A DNA stretch of 64,000 nucleotides from Atopomonas hussainii (GTDB lineage Bacteria; Pseudomonadota; Gammaproteobacteria; Pseudomonadales; Pseudomonadaceae), in assembly GCF_900109735.1 (NCBI RefSeq), contig NZ_FOAS01000001.1, positions 248,001 through 312,000 of the forward strand. Reading direction: 5' to 3'. A program made the translations under genes and the position numbers. The notes beneath the pieces are model-generated. The model did no database searches. It was given only the letters and a program-made list of their open reading frames with translations, and was not told the origin of the DNA. Positions 1-12,086 of the stretch are shown in pieces (within the stretch, counting starts at the first letter, position 1; every line of letters begins with the position of its first letter).

Positions 1-270
1 AAAATGCGGGTGCGCGTTGGCTTCGCTCGGCACGCCGTGGGTGGCCCAACGGGTATGGGCAATGCCGAGGCTACCGGGCAGCGGGCTGGCCTCAAGAGCG
101 CCTTCTAGCTCAGCCACTTTGCCGGTGCGGCGGGCGCGCTTGAGTTGCCCAGAGGTGTTGATCAGCGCCACACCTGCGCTGTCGTAGCCACGGTATTCCA
201 AGCGCTTGAGGCCTTCGATCAGAATCGCGCTGACATTACGTTCGGCAATGGCGCCAACAATCCCACACAT
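1..270 (-). CDS. glmS: GlmS, glucosamine-6-phosphate synthase (partial)
   Basis: Glutamine--fructose-6-phosphate aminotransferase makes glucosamine-6-phosphate in the cytoplasm, the entry step to UDP-GlcNAc for peptidoglycan and LPS. Only the first 90 codons are present; the gene runs off the left edge. The translation starts Met-Cys-Gly-Ile-Val-Gly, so Cys2 is the expected N-terminal nucleophile of the class II glutamine amidotransferase domain. The domain motifs EYRGYDSAG and HTRWATHG follow. The ATG at 268-270 has a GGAG ribosome site seven bases upstream and lies 13 bp after glmR on the same strand, so the two are probably co-transcribed. Identification is firm; the isomerase half cannot be seen. 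Confidence 0.96.
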   Translation of the reverse strand, partial: MCGIVGAIAERNVSAILIEGLKRLEYRGYDSAGVALINTSGQLKRARRTGKVAELEGALEASPLPGSLGIAHTRWATHGVPSEANAHPHF

Positions 271-283
271 AGCTACTCTCCAT

Positions 284-1042
284 TTATTCGCTGGCAATGA
301 TCAGCTTTACCCCGTGGCTGCGAATCTGTTCGGCAGCCTCCGCGCTGATAGCACTGTCGGTTACTAAGGTCTGGATGCCTGCCCACGGCAGCTCCAGATT
401 AGGAATTTTGCGGCCGATTTTGCTCGAATCAGCCATCACTACCACCTCGCGCGCCACCTCGGCCATCACACGGGATAGGCCAAGCAGCTCATTGAAGGTG
501 GTGGTACCACGATTGAGGTCGATGCCATCGGCACCGATAAACAATTGGTCGAAGTCGTACGAACGCAAAACCTGCTCCGCCACTTGGCCCTGAAAGGACT
601 CCGAATGTGGGTCCCAGGTGCCGCCGGTCATTAACAGGGTAGGTTCGTTTTCCAACTCGCGCAGCGCGTTAGCTACCGCCAGTGAGTTAGTCATCACCAG
701 CAGGCCACGCTTGTTAGCCAGCTCAGGAATCAATGCTGCGGTAGTGCTGCCGTAATCCACCAAGATGCGATTGTGTTCGCGAATACAGCTGGCGGCGGCT
801 TTGGCGATCTGCTGCTTAACCGGGGCGATGCTCGGCTCGTGGGCGAACTCGCTGGGTAAACTCACCGCTCCGCCATAACGGCGCAGCAGCAAGCCGAGTT
901 TTTCCAGCTCGGCGAGGTCTTTGCGGATGGTGACTTCCGAGGTGCTAAACCGTGCCGCTAGGGTATCCACAACGACCTCGCCCTGCTCATTAAGCAAGGC
1001 GAGGATCTGATGGCGGCGCTGTGCGGTGTTGCGTTTCGTCAC
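284..1042 (-). CDS. glmR: DeoR-family regulator GlmR
   Basis: DNA-binding regulator of the DeoR family, 252 residues, the usual length. Residues about 5-60 form the N-terminal winged helix-turn-helix (RRHQILALL, then [11 protein letters not shown] as recognition helix). The remainder is the sugar-phosphate-sensing DeoR C-terminal domain ([38 protein letters not shown]). Its place between glmU and glmS is the conserved Pseudomonas arrangement, where the orthologue is called glmR and is linked to amino-sugar and cell-wall metabolism. The start codon is GTG at 1042 with no strong ribosome site in front. The target is inferred from context: probably glmS and/or glmU, responding to an amino-sugar phosphate. 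Confidence 0.85.
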   Translation of the reverse strand: MTKRNTAQRRHQILALLNEQGEVVVDTLAARFSTSEVTIRKDLAELEKLGLLLRRYGGAVSLPSEFAHEPSIAPVKQQIAKAAASCIREHNRILVDYGSTTAALIPELANKRGLLVMTNSLAVANALRELENEPTLLMTGGTWDPHSESFQGQVAEQVLRSYDFDQLFIGADGIDLNRGTTTFNELLGLSRVMAEVAREVVVMADSSKIGRKIPNLELPWAGIQTLVTDSAISAEAAEQIRSHGVKLIIASE

Positions 1043-1109
1043 AATTAAGTTTCGATTCGTAAGTTAAGTGGGCGAATCAAAACATAAGCGTCTTACGGGA
1101 GGCAAGCCA

Positions 1110-2471
1110 TTACTGCTTAACGGGTCGCTTCCACGTATCAATCGTGCGCTGCTTGGCACGCCCCACAGCCAGTGCGCCATCTGGCACATCTTGCGTCACG
1201 GTCGAACCTGCGCCCGTCGTCGCGCCGTTGCCGATAGTGACTGGCGCCACCAGCGAGTTGTTCGAGCCGATAAAGACGTCATCACCGAGCACGGTTTTGA
1301 ACTTGTTCACCCCGTCGTAATTACAGGTGATAGTTCCGGCGCCGATGTTGCAGTTCGTGCCCACCTCGGCATCCCCAATGTAGGACAAGTGATTGACCTT
1401 AGAGCCAGCGGCAATCTTGGCTTTCTTAGTCTCGACAAAGTTGCCTACCTTCACCCCATCCGCCAGCGCCGTGCCAGGGCGCAAGCGCGCGTAGGGGCCG
1501 ATGTCGCAATCGGCTGCCAATTCAGCACCGTCGATATGGCTAAAGGGTTTAATCACCGTGCCGGCGCCAATGCGGCAATCTTTCAGCACACAGTGCGCGC
1601 CAACCTGCACGCCATCGGCCAGCTCGACGTTGCCTTCGAGAATCACGTTCACATCCAGCAGCACGTCTTTACCGACGCTCACGTTGCCGCGTACGTCTAA
1701 GCGCGCAGGATCGAGTACGGTGGCACCGGCGCGCATTAAAGCTTCCACTTGGCGCGCTTGGTAGAAGCGCTCCAGCTGCGCCAGCTGCACACGGTCGTTA
1801 GCACCGAGCACTTCGCTTTCGCCGCTGGGCTGCTCGGTGGCAACCCGCAGGCCATCGCTAACGGCCATGGCGATCACGTCGGTGAGGTAGTACTCGCCCT
1901 GCGCATTGCTATTGGATAAGCGACCTAGCCAATCGCCCAAACGTGCGCCGGGCACGGCGAGAATGCCGGTGTTGCCTTCGCGGATTTGCTTCTGCGCCTC
2001 ACTGGCGTCTTTTTGCTCGACGATGGCCTGCACCGCGCCATCGGCGCCGCGCACGATACGGCCGTACCCGGTGGGATCTGCGAGGTTCACCGTGAGCAAG
2101 GCGATCTGCTCCGGTGTCACTTGCGCTAGTAAGCGCTGCAAGGTGCTGGCTTGAATCAACGGCACATCGCCATACAGCACCAGCACAGTACTGCCCTCGC
2201 CTACCTCTGGCTGCGCTTGCGCGACTGCATGGCCGGTGCCGAGTTGTTCGGCCTGCACGGCAAAGTTAATGTCTGGCGCGGCATGGCGCTCGCGTACCAG
2301 CTCGGCGCCGTGGCCAATCACCACATGAATTTTGCTCGGCTTAAGCTCACGCGCCGCATCGATCACGTGGCCCAGCATGGCTTTGCCCGCTACCGGATGG
2401 AGTACTTTCGGCAAGGCCGAACGCATGCGCGTGCCTTGGCCGGCCGCGAGAATAATCACTTCTAAAGTCAT
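1110..2471 (-). CDS. glmU: GlmU, bifunctional UDP-GlcNAc pyrophosphorylase / GlcN-1-P acetyltransferase
   Basis: Cytoplasmic bifunctional enzyme that acetylates glucosamine-1-phosphate and then uridylylates it to UDP-GlcNAc. The 453-residue length matches the family. The N-terminal uridyltransferase domain opens with the nucleotide-binding motif LAAGQGTRM and has LYGDVPLI further on. The C-terminal half is a left-handed beta-helix of hexapeptide repeats ending near [18 protein letters not shown], with the acetyl-transfer region around the ETKKAKIA and [12 protein letters not shown] segments. It lies upstream of glmR and glmS on the same strand, so three steps of amino-sugar supply are grouped. 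The ATG at 2471 sits next to a parS-like palindrome (2475-2490). Confidence 0.97.
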   Translation of the reverse strand: MTLEVIILAAGQGTRMRSALPKVLHPVAGKAMLGHVIDAARELKPSKIHVVIGHGAELVRERHAAPDINFAVQAEQLGTGHAVAQAQPEVGEGSTVLVLYGDVPLIQASTLQRLLAQVTPEQIALLTVNLADPTGYGRIVRGADGAVQAIVEQKDASEAQKQIREGNTGILAVPGARLGDWLGRLSNSNAQGEYYLTDVIAMAVSDGLRVATEQPSGESEVLGANDRVQLAQLERFYQARQVEALMRAGATVLDPARLDVRGNVSVGKDVLLDVNVILEGNVELADGVQVGAHCVLKDCRIGAGTVIKPFSHIDGAELAADCDIGPYARLRPGTALADGVKVGNFVETKKAKIAAGSKVNHLSYIGDAEVGTNCNIGAGTITCNYDGVNKFKTVLGDDVFIGSNNSLVAPVTIGNGATTGAGSTVTQDVPDGALAVGRAKQRTIDTWKRPVKQ

Positions 2472-2474
2472 AAG

Positions 2475-2490
2475 GGTTTCACGTGAAACA
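2475..2490. promoter_or_regulatory. parS: parS-like centromere site between glmU and atpC
   Basis: The 16-mer GGTTTCACGTGAAACA contains a 14-bp perfect palindrome (2476-2489). It matches the bacterial ParB target TGTTTCACGTGAAACA at 15 of 16 positions. It differs from the two parS copies in recF, which carry CC/GG rather than TC/GA beside the central CACGTG. It lies just upstream of glmU, in the gap after the atp operon. With parAB in the same window it is a plausible ParB loading site; binding is inferred from sequence only. Confidence 0.75.
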
Positions 2491-2500
2491 ATGCAGGAAT

Positions 2501-2530
2501 AAAAAAAGGGGTAGCCAAGGCTACCCCTTT
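2501..2530 (-). terminator. Rho-independent terminator of the atp operon
   Basis: On the minus strand a 12-bp stem (AAAGGGGTAGCC pairing with GGCTACCCCTTT, two-base loop at 2517-2518) is followed by a run of T residues (the A run at 2501-2507 on the plus strand). It lies 46 bp downstream of the atpC stop codon and upstream of glmU, separating the two transcription units. Confidence 0.9.
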
Positions 2531-2576
2531 CTCACAGCAGGATGAAGCGCTGTCTGGCACAAAGGCCAGCGCAGGC

Positions 2577-3002
2577 TTAACCGCCGAACTTTTTGCGCAG
2601 TTGCTGCACGGTACGCAGCTGAGCAGCGGCTTCGGCCAACTGAGCAGCGGCATTACCGTAATCGAACTCGGCGCCTTTTTCATTCAGTGCTTTTTCGGCA
2701 TCTTTCAGCGCCTGCTGGGCAGCCGCTTCGTCGATGTCGCCGGCACGAATGGCGGTGTCGGCCAAAACCTTCACCATGTTCGGCTGGACTTCCAGGAAGC
2801 CACCGGAGATGTAAATCACCTCGGCTTCACCACCCTGCTTGATCACACGGATCGGGCCCGGCGTCAGGTCGGTGATCAACGGCGCGTGACCGGGTGCAAT
2901 ACCCAGATCACCCAAGTTGCCGTGTGCCACAACCATTTCAACCAGCCCGGAGAAGATTTCTTCTTCCGCGCTTACGATGTCGCAGTGGACTGTCATAGCC
3001 AT
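2577..3002 (-). CDS. atpC: ATP synthase F1 subunit epsilon
   Basis: Epsilon subunit of F1, part of the rotating central stalk and an inhibitor of ATP hydrolysis. It has 141 residues, the family length. The N-terminal beta-sandwich is recognisable from [14 protein letters not shown] and [14 protein letters not shown]; the C-terminal part is the two-helix hairpin ([18 protein letters not shown]). I chose the ATG at 3002 (Met-Ala-Met-Thr-Val), as in E. coli, because a GAGG ribosome site lies nine bases upstream; an in-frame extension to 3044 is not family-like. It is the last gene of the atp operon, followed by the terminator at 2501-2530. Confidence 0.95.
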   Translation of the reverse strand: MAMTVHCDIVSAEEEIFSGLVEMVVAHGNLGDLGIAPGHAPLITDLTPGPIRVIKQGGEAEVIYISGGFLEVQPNMVKVLADTAIRAGDIDEAAAQQALKDAEKALNEKGAEFDYGNAAAQLAEAAAQLRTVQQLRKKFGG

Positions 3003-3020
3003 AGTACTCGCCTCAAGTAG

Positions 3021-3038
3021 GCGCCCGCGAACGGGCGC
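3021..3038 (-). other. Intercistronic hairpin between atpD and atpC
   Basis: A perfect 7-bp GC stem (GCGCCCG with CGGGCGC) closes a four-base loop that reads UUCG in the minus-strand RNA. It occupies the atpD-atpC gap just upstream of the atpC ribosome site. There is no T run, so it is not a standard terminator. It may adjust mRNA stability or translation of atpC relative to atpD. Confidence 0.5.
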
Positions 3039-3044
3039 ACTCAA

Positions 3045-4433
<1,389 letters not shown>

Positions 4434-4454
4434 CTAAGAGACTGAAACCTGTGC

Positions 4455-5315
4455 TTAAACCGCCGCAGCGCCGCCGACGATCTCGGAGATTTCCTGGGTA
4501 ATCGCAGCCTGACGCGCCTTGTTGTAGACCAGCTGCAAATCGCTGATCAGGTCACCGGCGTTATCGGTTGCGTTCTTCATTGCAATCATCCGCGCGGCTT
4601 GTTCGCAGGCACTGTTCTCAACCACAGCCTGGTACACCTGAGACTCTACGTAGCGCACCATCAGACCATCCAGGATGGCTTTGGCATCGGGTTCGTAGAT
4701 GTAGTCCCAGTGATGCTTGAGGCTCGTGTCCTCATCAGCTTGCAGCGGAACGAGCTGTTCCACGGTCGGCTTCTGAGTCATGGTGTTAACGAACTTGTTG
4801 CTCACTACGAACAGGCGATCAAGACGACCATCGAGGTAAGCGTCGAGCATGACCTTAACGCTACCAATCAGATCGTTGATGGAGGGCTCCTCACCGAGAT
4901 GGCTGATTGCAGCCACCACGTTGCCGCCGTAATTGCGGAAGAAGGAAGCGCCCTTGCTACCCACCACGCACAGGTCGATTTCCGCGCCTTGAGTCTTCCA
5001 AGAAGACATATCGCGGACCAGCGACTTGAACAGGTTGATATTCAGACCACCGCACAGACCACGGTCGGAGCTGACCACGATGTAACCCACGCGCTTAACG
5101 GCGCGATCCACCATAAACGGGTGGCGGTACTCGGGGTTGGCATTAGCCAGGTGACCAATCACCTGACGAATACGCTCCGCATAGGGGCGGCTGGAAGCCA
5201 TGCGCATTTGTGCTTTGCGCATTTTGCTCACAGCTACCTTTTCCATGGCGCTAGTGATCTTTTGCGTGCTTTTGATGCTCGCAATTTTGGTGCGAATCTC
5301 TTTTGCGCCTGCCAT
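4455..5315 (-). CDS. atpG: ATP synthase F1 subunit gamma
   Basis: Gamma subunit, the central rotor shaft that turns inside the alpha3beta3 hexamer. It has 286 residues. The N-terminal helix ([20 protein letters not shown]) and C-terminal helix ([35 protein letters not shown]) are the two halves of the coiled coil, and the middle Rossmann-like part contains [13 protein letters not shown]. It is flanked by atpA and atpD; a strong hairpin at 5340-5358 fills most of the atpA-atpG gap. Identification is secure. Confidence 0.96.
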   Translation of the reverse strand: MAGAKEIRTKIASIKSTQKITSAMEKVAVSKMRKAQMRMASSRPYAERIRQVIGHLANANPEYRHPFMVDRAVKRVGYIVVSSDRGLCGGLNINLFKSLVRDMSSWKTQGAEIDLCVVGSKGASFFRNYGGNVVAAISHLGEEPSINDLIGSVKVMLDAYLDGRLDRLFVVSNKFVNTMTQKPTVEQLVPLQADEDTSLKHHWDYIYEPDAKAILDGLMVRYVESQVYQAVVENSACEQAARMIAMKNATDNAGDLISDLQLVYNKARQAAITQEISEIVGGAAAV

Positions 5316-5339
5316 GTATCACCTATCGGTTTGGACAGA

Positions 5340-5358
5340 CGGGGGCGTTACGCCCCCG
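5340..5358 (-). other. Intercistronic hairpin between atpA and atpG
   Basis: A perfect 8-bp GC stem (CGGGGGCG with CGCCCCCG, loop TTA) lies in the 50-bp gap between atpA and atpG, directly after the atpA stop. No U run follows on the minus strand, so full termination is unlikely. Structures like this in atp operons are candidates for setting the unequal subunit yields by mRNA processing or translation control. Confidence 0.55.
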
Positions 5359-5365
5359 CTGCGGC

Positions 5366-6910
5366 TTACCAGGTCTGGGTGGCCTTAAACTTCTCGATGC
5401 CTTCTTTAATGCTGGCTTCGATATCGTTGTTGTAGTCACCCGCTACGTTGATCTGAGCGATCAGATCGGCTTTTTCACGCTGGAAGTAGGCCAACAGGGC
5501 TGCTTCGAACGCGCCAATCTTTTCCAGTTCAACATCGGCCAGGAAGCCTTTTTCCGCGGCATACAGGCTGACAGCCATCAGACCGATGGACATCGGCGCA
5601 TACTGCTTCTGCTTCATCAGCTCGGTAACGCGCTGACCGTGCTCCAGCTGCTTACGAGTTGCCTCGTCCAGGTCAGAAGCGAACTGGGCGAAAGCCGCCA
5701 GTTCACGGTACTGAGCCAGTGCGGTACGGATACCGCCAGACAGCTTCTTGATCACCTTGGTCTGCGCCGCGCCACCTACACGAGATACCGAGATACCGGC
5801 GTTAACGGCCGGACGGATACCCGAGTTGAACAGCGACGATTCCAGGAAGATCTGACCGTCAGTAATGGAGATCACGTTGGTCGGTACGAAGGCCGACACG
5901 TCACCGGCTTGGGTTTCAATGATCGGCAGAGCGGTCAAAGAACCGGTCTTGCCTTTCACAGCGCCCTTGGTGAACTGCTCAACGTATTCTTCCGAAACGC
6001 GCGATGCACGCTCCAGCAGACGGCTGTGGAGATAGAACACGTCACCCGGGTAGGCTTCACGGCCCGGCGGACGACGCAGCAGCAGGGAAATCTGACGATA
6101 AGCCACAGCTTGCTTAGACAGGTCATCGTACACAATCAGGGCGTCTTCACCGCGATCGCGGAAGTATTCGCCCATGGTGCAACCGGAGTACGGTGCGATG
6201 AACTGCAGCGCGGCAGATTCGGAAGCACTGGCAGCCACGATGATGGTGTTCGCCAGAGCGCCGTTTTCTTCCAGCTTGCGCACTACGTTAGCGATGGTCG
6301 ATTGCTTCTGACCGATAGCTACGTAGACGCAGCGGATGCCGCTGTCTTTTTGGTTGATGATGGCGTCAACGGCCATCGCGGTTTTACCAATCTGACGGTC
6401 ACCGATGATCAGCTCACGCTGGCCACGGCCGATCGGGATCATGGCGTCAACCGCCTTGTAGCCCGTCTGAACCGGCTGGTCTACCGACTTACGCCAAATT
6501 ACGCCCGGCGCCACTTTTTCAACGGCGTCGCTGGCTTCAGCGTTGATCGGGCCTTTGCCGTCGATCGGATTACCCAGGGCGTCTACGACACGACCCAGCA
6601 GTTGCGGACCAACCGGTACCTCGAGGATACGGCCAGTACACTTTGCGGTCATGCCTTCGGCCAGACCCAGGTAGTTACCCAGTACTACGGCACCTACGGA
6701 GTCCTGCTCGAGGTTCATGGCCATGCCGTATAGGCCGCCTGGGAACTCGATCATTTCACCGTACATCGCATCGGCTAAGCCGTGGATGCGGACGATACCG
6801 TCGGAAACGCTGACAACAGTGCCTTCGTTACGCGCCTGGGAGGACACATCGAGTTTCTCGATGCGCTGCTTGATGATGTCACTGATCTCGGAAGGATTCA
6901 GTTGCTGCAT
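5366..6910 (-). CDS. atpA: ATP synthase F1 subunit alpha
   Basis: Non-catalytic nucleotide-binding alpha subunit of F1, 514 residues. The P-loop reads GDRQIGKT and is followed by [16 protein letters not shown]. The signature with the arginine that reaches into the catalytic site is in [17 protein letters not shown]. The start is the ATG at 6910 ([10 protein letters not shown]), which has GGGGCGGAG just upstream; an in-frame TTG at 6925 would overlap atpH and is less likely. It directly follows atpH and precedes the hairpin and atpG. Confidence 0.97.
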   Translation of the reverse strand: MQQLNPSEISDIIKQRIEKLDVSSQARNEGTVVSVSDGIVRIHGLADAMYGEMIEFPGGLYGMAMNLEQDSVGAVVLGNYLGLAEGMTAKCTGRILEVPVGPQLLGRVVDALGNPIDGKGPINAEASDAVEKVAPGVIWRKSVDQPVQTGYKAVDAMIPIGRGQRELIIGDRQIGKTAMAVDAIINQKDSGIRCVYVAIGQKQSTIANVVRKLEENGALANTIIVAASASESAALQFIAPYSGCTMGEYFRDRGEDALIVYDDLSKQAVAYRQISLLLRRPPGREAYPGDVFYLHSRLLERASRVSEEYVEQFTKGAVKGKTGSLTALPIIETQAGDVSAFVPTNVISITDGQIFLESSLFNSGIRPAVNAGISVSRVGGAAQTKVIKKLSGGIRTALAQYRELAAFAQFASDLDEATRKQLEHGQRVTELMKQKQYAPMSIGLMAVSLYAAEKGFLADVELEKIGAFEAALLAYFQREKADLIAQINVAGDYNNDIEASIKEGIEKFKATQTW

Positions 6911-6921
6911 GCTCCGCCCCT

Positions 6922-7464
6922 TCAAACTCTTGATTTCAACGCTTCGGCCAATTGGGCAAGCTTGCCACGTACGGAGCCGTCAATGACGAGGTCTCCGGCA
7001 CGGACAACGATGCCGCCAATCAGGCTGGCATCTTCGCGGGTTTGCATACGCACTTCCCGACGGAGCCTTGCACTGAGTGCCTTAGCGAGTTGGTCTTGCT
7101 GGTCAGCGTTCAACGCGAAGGCGGAAGTCACCTCGACGTCAACGCTCTGTTCCTGTTCAGCCTTGTACTGCTCAAACAGCACGGCAATCTCTGGCAACAG
7201 CTCCAGACGCTTGTTTTCCGCCAGCACGCTTACAAAGTTGCGTGCTGCCTGGTCGAGCTCCTCGCCGCATACGTCCATCAGGGCTTGGCCCTTTTGTTCG
7301 TTAGTCAGCTGCGGGGCCTTTAAACAAGCCTGCATAGTGTTGTCAGCGGTTACCGCCGCAGCCAAACCCAACATGCCAGACCATTGGGTCAGCTGTTGGG
7401 CGGCGACTGCGTGCTGAAAAGCCGCTTTCGCGTAAGGGCGCGCCAGGGTGGTCAATTCTGCCAT
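6922..7464 (-). CDS. atpH: ATP synthase F1 subunit delta
   Basis: Delta subunit, which caps F1 and links it to the b-subunit peripheral stalk. It is 180 residues long. The N-terminal helical domain starts [20 protein letters not shown] and the C-terminal part has the conserved [25 protein letters not shown] region (read in two pieces). The gene lies 12 bp after atpF and its TGA is 11 bp before the atpA start, consistent with tight translational coupling. Confidence 0.95.
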   Translation of the reverse strand: MAELTTLARPYAKAAFQHAVAAQQLTQWSGMLGLAAAVTADNTMQACLKAPQLTNEQKGQALMDVCGEELDQAARNFVSVLAENKRLELLPEIAVLFEQYKAEQEQSVDVEVTSAFALNADQQDQLAKALSARLRREVRMQTREDASLIGGIVVRAGDLVIDGSVRGKLAQLAEALKSRV

Positions 7465-7476
7465 GGTCGCCTCCGC

Positions 7477-7947
7477 TTAGAGTTCGGCTGCCAGTTTGTT
7501 GACCAGCTCCGCATGTGCATTTTGATCGACGGAAGCGCCGAGGACCTTCTCCGCACCAGCGACAACCAGGCCACCCAATTGGGCGCGCAGGGCGTCTTTG
7601 ATTTGGTTCAGTTCCTGCTCGATTTCCGCTTTGGCCTGAGCCTTCAGGCGGTCGCCTTCGGCACGGGCCTGATCGCGCGATTCCTCGACGATCTGGTTAG
7701 CGGTTTTCTTCGCTTGCTCGACGATCTCGGCTGCCTGAGCCTTAGCATCGCGCAGTTGAGCGGCCACTTTTTCTTGGGCCAGCTCAAGGTCACGCGATGC
7801 ACGGTTGGCAGCGTCCAAGCCGTCAGCGATCTTCTTTTGGCGCTCCTGCAAAGCCTGGATGACCGGAGGCCATACATACTTCATGCAGAACAGCACGAAT
7901 ACAAAGAAAGCTACGGATTGGCCGATCAGAGTTGCATTGATATTCAC
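7477..7947 (-). CDS. atpF: ATP synthase F0 subunit b
   Basis: Peripheral stalk subunit b, 156 residues. One N-terminal membrane helix ([20 protein letters not shown], about residues 7-26) is followed by a long charged helix (roughly 30-140) that dimerises and holds delta and alpha. The conserved start [10 protein letters not shown] fits gammaproteobacterial b subunits. It lies between atpE (51 bp upstream) and atpH. Confidence 0.95.
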   Translation of the reverse strand: MNINATLIGQSVAFFVFVLFCMKYVWPPVIQALQERQKKIADGLDAANRASRDLELAQEKVAAQLRDAKAQAAEIVEQAKKTANQIVEESRDQARAEGDRLKAQAKAEIEQELNQIKDALRAQLGGLVVAGAEKVLGASVDQNAHAELVNKLAAEL

Positions 7948-7998
7948 GCCAACACCTCGCTTATTCGTTGTTCAGTTAAACCAATCGCACTCGGCGAA

Positions 7999-8283
<285 letters not shown>

Positions 8284-8324
8284 TTAAGGGTTGTGGTGAG
8301 TTGTGGTTAAGGGTTAAAGCAAAA

Positions 8325-9206
<882 letters not shown>

Positions 9207-9608
9207 TTAAGTTTTTTTAAGTTTCAGTAGCAGGGGTGCGAACCAGCTGGTCGCTTGCGTCAGCAGCATGGCGACGAAAAACGCCGGCGCATGCAATGGT
9301 TTCACCCCTACAAAAATCACTGCCATCAAGAAGGCGCTAAACACCAACTTACCGGCTTCGCCCGCATAGAAGCCGCGGACAATCTCGCGTGCTGCTCGCG
9401 CACCTTGATGACGAAAGGCTTTACGCGCTAAGTACAGCGTCGGCACAGCGACCACCAAGCCGCCTAACAAAGCCGATTTGCCTGCTGTGACGCCCCAAAC
9501 CAAGGTAACGAGCAACGCCAACAGCACAGCAACCGCGAACTGAGCTACCAGGACAGGAAACACTGGCAGTCGGTACAAGGGCAGAACGGCAGGTGTTCTT
9601 GCAGTCAT
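9207..9608 (-). CDS. atpI: ATP synthase assembly protein I
   Basis: Small membrane protein encoded first in the atp operon, thought to help assemble the c ring; it is not part of the finished enzyme. It is about 133 residues with four hydrophobic segments (FPVLVAQFAVAVLLALLVTL, SALLGGLVVAVPTLYLA, LVFSAFLMAVIFVGV, FFVAMLLTQATSWFAPLLL). The start is placed at ATG 9608 (MTARTPAVLPLYR), which has GGGGAAAG upstream. The operon promoter lies 75-103 bp upstream. Confidence 0.88.
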   Translation of the reverse strand: MTARTPAVLPLYRLPVFPVLVAQFAVAVLLALLVTLVWGVTAGKSALLGGLVVAVPTLYLARKAFRHQGARAAREIVRGFYAGEAGKLVFSAFLMAVIFVGVKPLHAPAFFVAMLLTQATSWFAPLLLKLKKT

Positions 9609-9643
9609 TCTTTCCCCACGCTCAATGCTTTGAGCCACAACTT

Positions 9644-9666
9644 AAAAAACAGGCATGAAAAATGCC
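9644..9666 (-). terminator. Small hairpin with T run in the atp leader
   Basis: On the minus strand GGCAT, a five-base loop and ATGCC are followed by TGTTTTTT. It lies between the atp promoter and atpI. The stem is only 5 bp, so it could be a weak terminator for parB read-through, an attenuator in the atp leader, or chance. Confidence 0.3.
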
Positions 9667-9682
9667 GCAAAAAAGCGCGCAA

Positions 9683-9711
9683 AGTATAGGGAGCTTTGCC
9701 GGCGGCATCAA
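9683..9711 (-). promoter_or_regulatory. Sigma70 promoter of the atp operon
   Basis: On the minus strand TTGATG (-35, 9706-9711) and TATACT (-10, 9683-9688) are separated by exactly 17 bp. Each element is close to consensus, and the position just after parB and before atpI fits the main atpIBEFHAGDC promoter. Confidence 0.75.
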
Positions 9712-9758
9712 CCGCAAAGGCCTTGCAATCCATACTTGGCGCACCAAATCTGGTCATC

Positions 9759-10631
9759 TTAGCGGATGTGCGCCAAAACGCCCTGCAATTCATCCAAGCT
9801 TGAGTAGCGAATCACCAGCTGACCCTTGCCTTTGCTGCCGTGCTTGATTTGCACACCCGCGCCAAGCTTTTCGGCAAGGCGTTGCTCCAAACGCTGAATG
9901 TCTGGATCTTGAGCGGTTGCCGCCGGTTTGCTGGGTTTGTCTTTGAGCAAGCCACGCACTAAGGCTTCGGTCTGGCGCACGTTGAGCGCTTCGGCAACAA
10001 CCCGACGAGCGGCATCCACTTGTTGGTCTTCTGGCAAGCCAAGCAGGGCGCGGGCATGGCCCATCTCTAAGTCGCCATGACTGAGCAGAGTTTTGATTTC
10101 ATCCGGCAGGGCAATCAGACGTAACAAATTAGCCACGGTGGCGCGCGACTTACCGACGGCATCGGCCACTTGCTGCTGGGTGAGCTCAAACTCTTGCTGC
10201 AAACGCTGCAGCGCGATGGCTTCTTCGATGGGGTTTAAGTCTTCGCGCTGGATGTTTTCGATCAGCGCCATAGCAATCGCGGCTTCGTCAGGCACTTCAC
10301 GCACCACGGCCGGAATGCTGTCTTTGCCGGCTTGCTGACTGGCGCGCCAACGGCGTTCACCGGCGATGATCTCGTAACGGCCACCAGCAATCGGACGCAC
10401 CACAATCGGCTGCATCACGCCTTGCGCGCGAATCGACGCGGCGAGTTCTTCCAGCGCTTGTGGGTCCATATCGCGACGCGGCTGATATTGGCCACGCTGG
10501 ACTAAATCCAACGGCAGCTCACGCAGTAAGCTTTTGTCGGTGTTTTGAACGTCTTGTTCAATCTGGCTGACGGCTGCGCCGCCGAGCAAGGCATCCAGGC
10601 CGCGGCCTAGGCCACGTTTTTTGCTGGCCAT
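9759..10631 (-). CDS. parB: Chromosome partitioning protein ParB
   Basis: Centromere-binding CTPase that loads at parS sites near the origin and spreads as a clamp, helping ParA and SMC to separate new origins. It is 290 residues. The N-terminal part has the CTP-binding motifs GERRWRAS and ENIQREDLNPIEEA, the middle has a helix-turn-helix (LTQQQVADAVGKSRATVANLLRL), and the C-terminal part is the dimerisation domain. It is encoded 9 bp after parA in the same operon. Three candidate parS sites (2475, 21915, 22545) are in this window. Confidence 0.96.
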   Translation of the reverse strand: MASKKRGLGRGLDALLGGAAVSQIEQDVQNTDKSLLRELPLDLVQRGQYQPRRDMDPQALEELAASIRAQGVMQPIVVRPIAGGRYEIIAGERRWRASQQAGKDSIPAVVREVPDEAAIAMALIENIQREDLNPIEEAIALQRLQQEFELTQQQVADAVGKSRATVANLLRLIALPDEIKTLLSHGDLEMGHARALLGLPEDQQVDAARRVVAEALNVRQTEALVRGLLKDKPSKPAATAQDPDIQRLEQRLAEKLGAGVQIKHGSKGKGQLVIRYSSLDELQGVLAHIR

Positions 10632-10640
10632 TGTCAGTCC

Positions 10641-11438
10641 TTAGAGTGCTGGAGCGGGGATGGCTTTGTTGGCCACTTCTTGGCGGCGATTGATCTCGCC
10701 TGCCAAGGCCAAATAGGCAATCGCCCCTTTAGATTGCTTGTCGTAACTGAGTACCGGCATGCCAAACGAAGGCGCTTCAGCCAAACGCACGTTACGCGGA
10801 ATCACTGTGTGGTACAGCTGATTAGGGAAATGCTGCACCAGCTGCGCCGAGACATCGTTGGTCAGGCTATTGCGCGGGTCGTACATGGTACGCAGCACGC
10901 CTTCGATCTTCAGGCTGGGGTTGAGCACTTGGCCTATACGCTTGATGGTGTTGACCAACGCCGACAGGCCTTCCAGCGCGTAGTACTCACACTGCATGGG
11001 GATCACCACGCCATCGGCGGCGACCAAGGCATTGACGGTGAGCATGTTGAGCGATGGCGGACAATCGATGAGGATGAAGTCAAACTTGTCGCGCGCCGCC
11101 GATAGGGCATAGCGCAGGCGACTTTCTTTCATCTTCATTTCCAGCAGCTGCACTTCAGCGGCGGTTAGGTCGCCATTGGCGGGCAACACCTGATAACCGC
11201 CGTTTTCCGAGGTTTGCAGGGCATCGGTCAGCTCGCATTCATCCATCAGCACGTCATACACCGAGCGCTGTAAGGTGTGTTTATCCACACCGCTGCCCAT
11301 GCTGGCGTTGCCCTGCGGATCAAGATCAATCAGCAACACTTTGCGCTTGGTGGCTACCAGCGAAGCCGCGAGGTTAATGCAGGTGGTGGTTTTCCCCACA
11401 CCGCCTTTCTGGTTGGCAATCGCCAATACCTTACCCAT
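10641..11438 (-). CDS. parA: Chromosome partitioning ATPase ParA (Soj family)
   Basis: Deviant-Walker ATPase, 265 residues, that binds DNA when ATP-bound and is released by ParB, driving origin segregation. The P-loop KGGVGKT at residues 11-17 includes the signature lysine, and LIDLDPQGNAS and ILIDCPPSL follow as the A' and B motifs. It lies between rsmG (12 bp upstream) and parB in the classical mnmG-rsmG-parA-parB cluster near the origin. The ATG is at 11438. Confidence 0.96.
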   Translation of the reverse strand: MGKVLAIANQKGGVGKTTTCINLAASLVATKRKVLLIDLDPQGNASMGSGVDKHTLQRSVYDVLMDECELTDALQTSENGGYQVLPANGDLTAAEVQLLEMKMKESRLRYALSAARDKFDFILIDCPPSLNMLTVNALVAADGVVIPMQCEYYALEGLSALVNTIKRIGQVLNPSLKIEGVLRTMYDPRNSLTNDVSAQLVQHFPNQLYHTVIPRNVRLAEAPSFGMPVLSYDKQSKGAIAYLALAGEINRRQEVANKAIPAPAL

Positions 11439-11450
11439 GTCAGCTCCCCC

Positions 11451-12086
11451 TCAATCCTTGCGCTGCAATATCAACAGGTGACGCTGACCTTCGCAACCCG
11501 GCACCGACAGGGTGTGTGACGTCAGCAGCTGAAAATCTGCCGGCAACTCTGCCAGTTCATCCTGTGGATAAAGCCCTTTCATGGCCAGCCAGCGGGTTTG
11601 ATTATTACCCAAGTGGCGTGTCCAGTGGGTGAAGTCGTGTAACGAACTGAACGCCCGTGAGACGATGCCATCCAGCGCAGGCAGTTCGACTTGCTCTACG
11701 CGGCTATGCAGCACAGTGACATTGCTTAGGCCCAGTTCCATTTTCACCTGCTGGAGAAAGCGGGTCTTTTTGCCGTTGCTATCGACCAAGGTGAACTGCC
11801 GTTCGGGGTAGACAATCGCCAGCACAATGCCGGGCATGCCGCCGCCACTGCCGATATCGGCCCAGCGCTGCCCCTCGATAAACGGCAGCACGCTGAGGCT
11901 ATCAAGCAAGTGGCGCTCGATCATTTCCTGCGGGTCGCGCACGGCGGTGAGGTTGTAGGCCTTATTCCACTTCACCAACAGCGCGTGATAGGCGAGCAAC
12001 TGCTCGATCACCGCCTCGCTAAAGCTCAGGTTAAGCGCTTGTGCACCGCGCACTAAGGCGGCGCGATGAGGGTTATCCACAGCCAT
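11451..12086 (-). CDS. rsmG: 16S rRNA (guanine527-N7)-methyltransferase RsmG
   Basis: Methylates G527 of 16S rRNA using S-adenosylmethionine; loss of it is known to give low-level streptomycin resistance. It is 211 residues, the family length. The SAM-binding motif [15 protein letters not shown] is clear, with [11 protein letters not shown] before it. The start is the ATG at 12086, whose A is the last base of the mnmG TGA stop (TGATG), a one-base overlap that points to translational coupling with mnmG. Confidence 0.95.
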   Translation of the reverse strand: MAVDNPHRAALVRGAQALNLSFSEAVIEQLLAYHALLVKWNKAYNLTAVRDPQEMIERHLLDSLSVLPFIEGQRWADIGSGGGMPGIVLAIVYPERQFTLVDSNGKKTRFLQQVKMELGLSNVTVLHSRVEQVELPALDGIVSRAFSSLHDFTHWTRHLGNNQTRWLAMKGLYPQDELAELPADFQLLTSHTLSVPGCEGQRHLLILQRKD

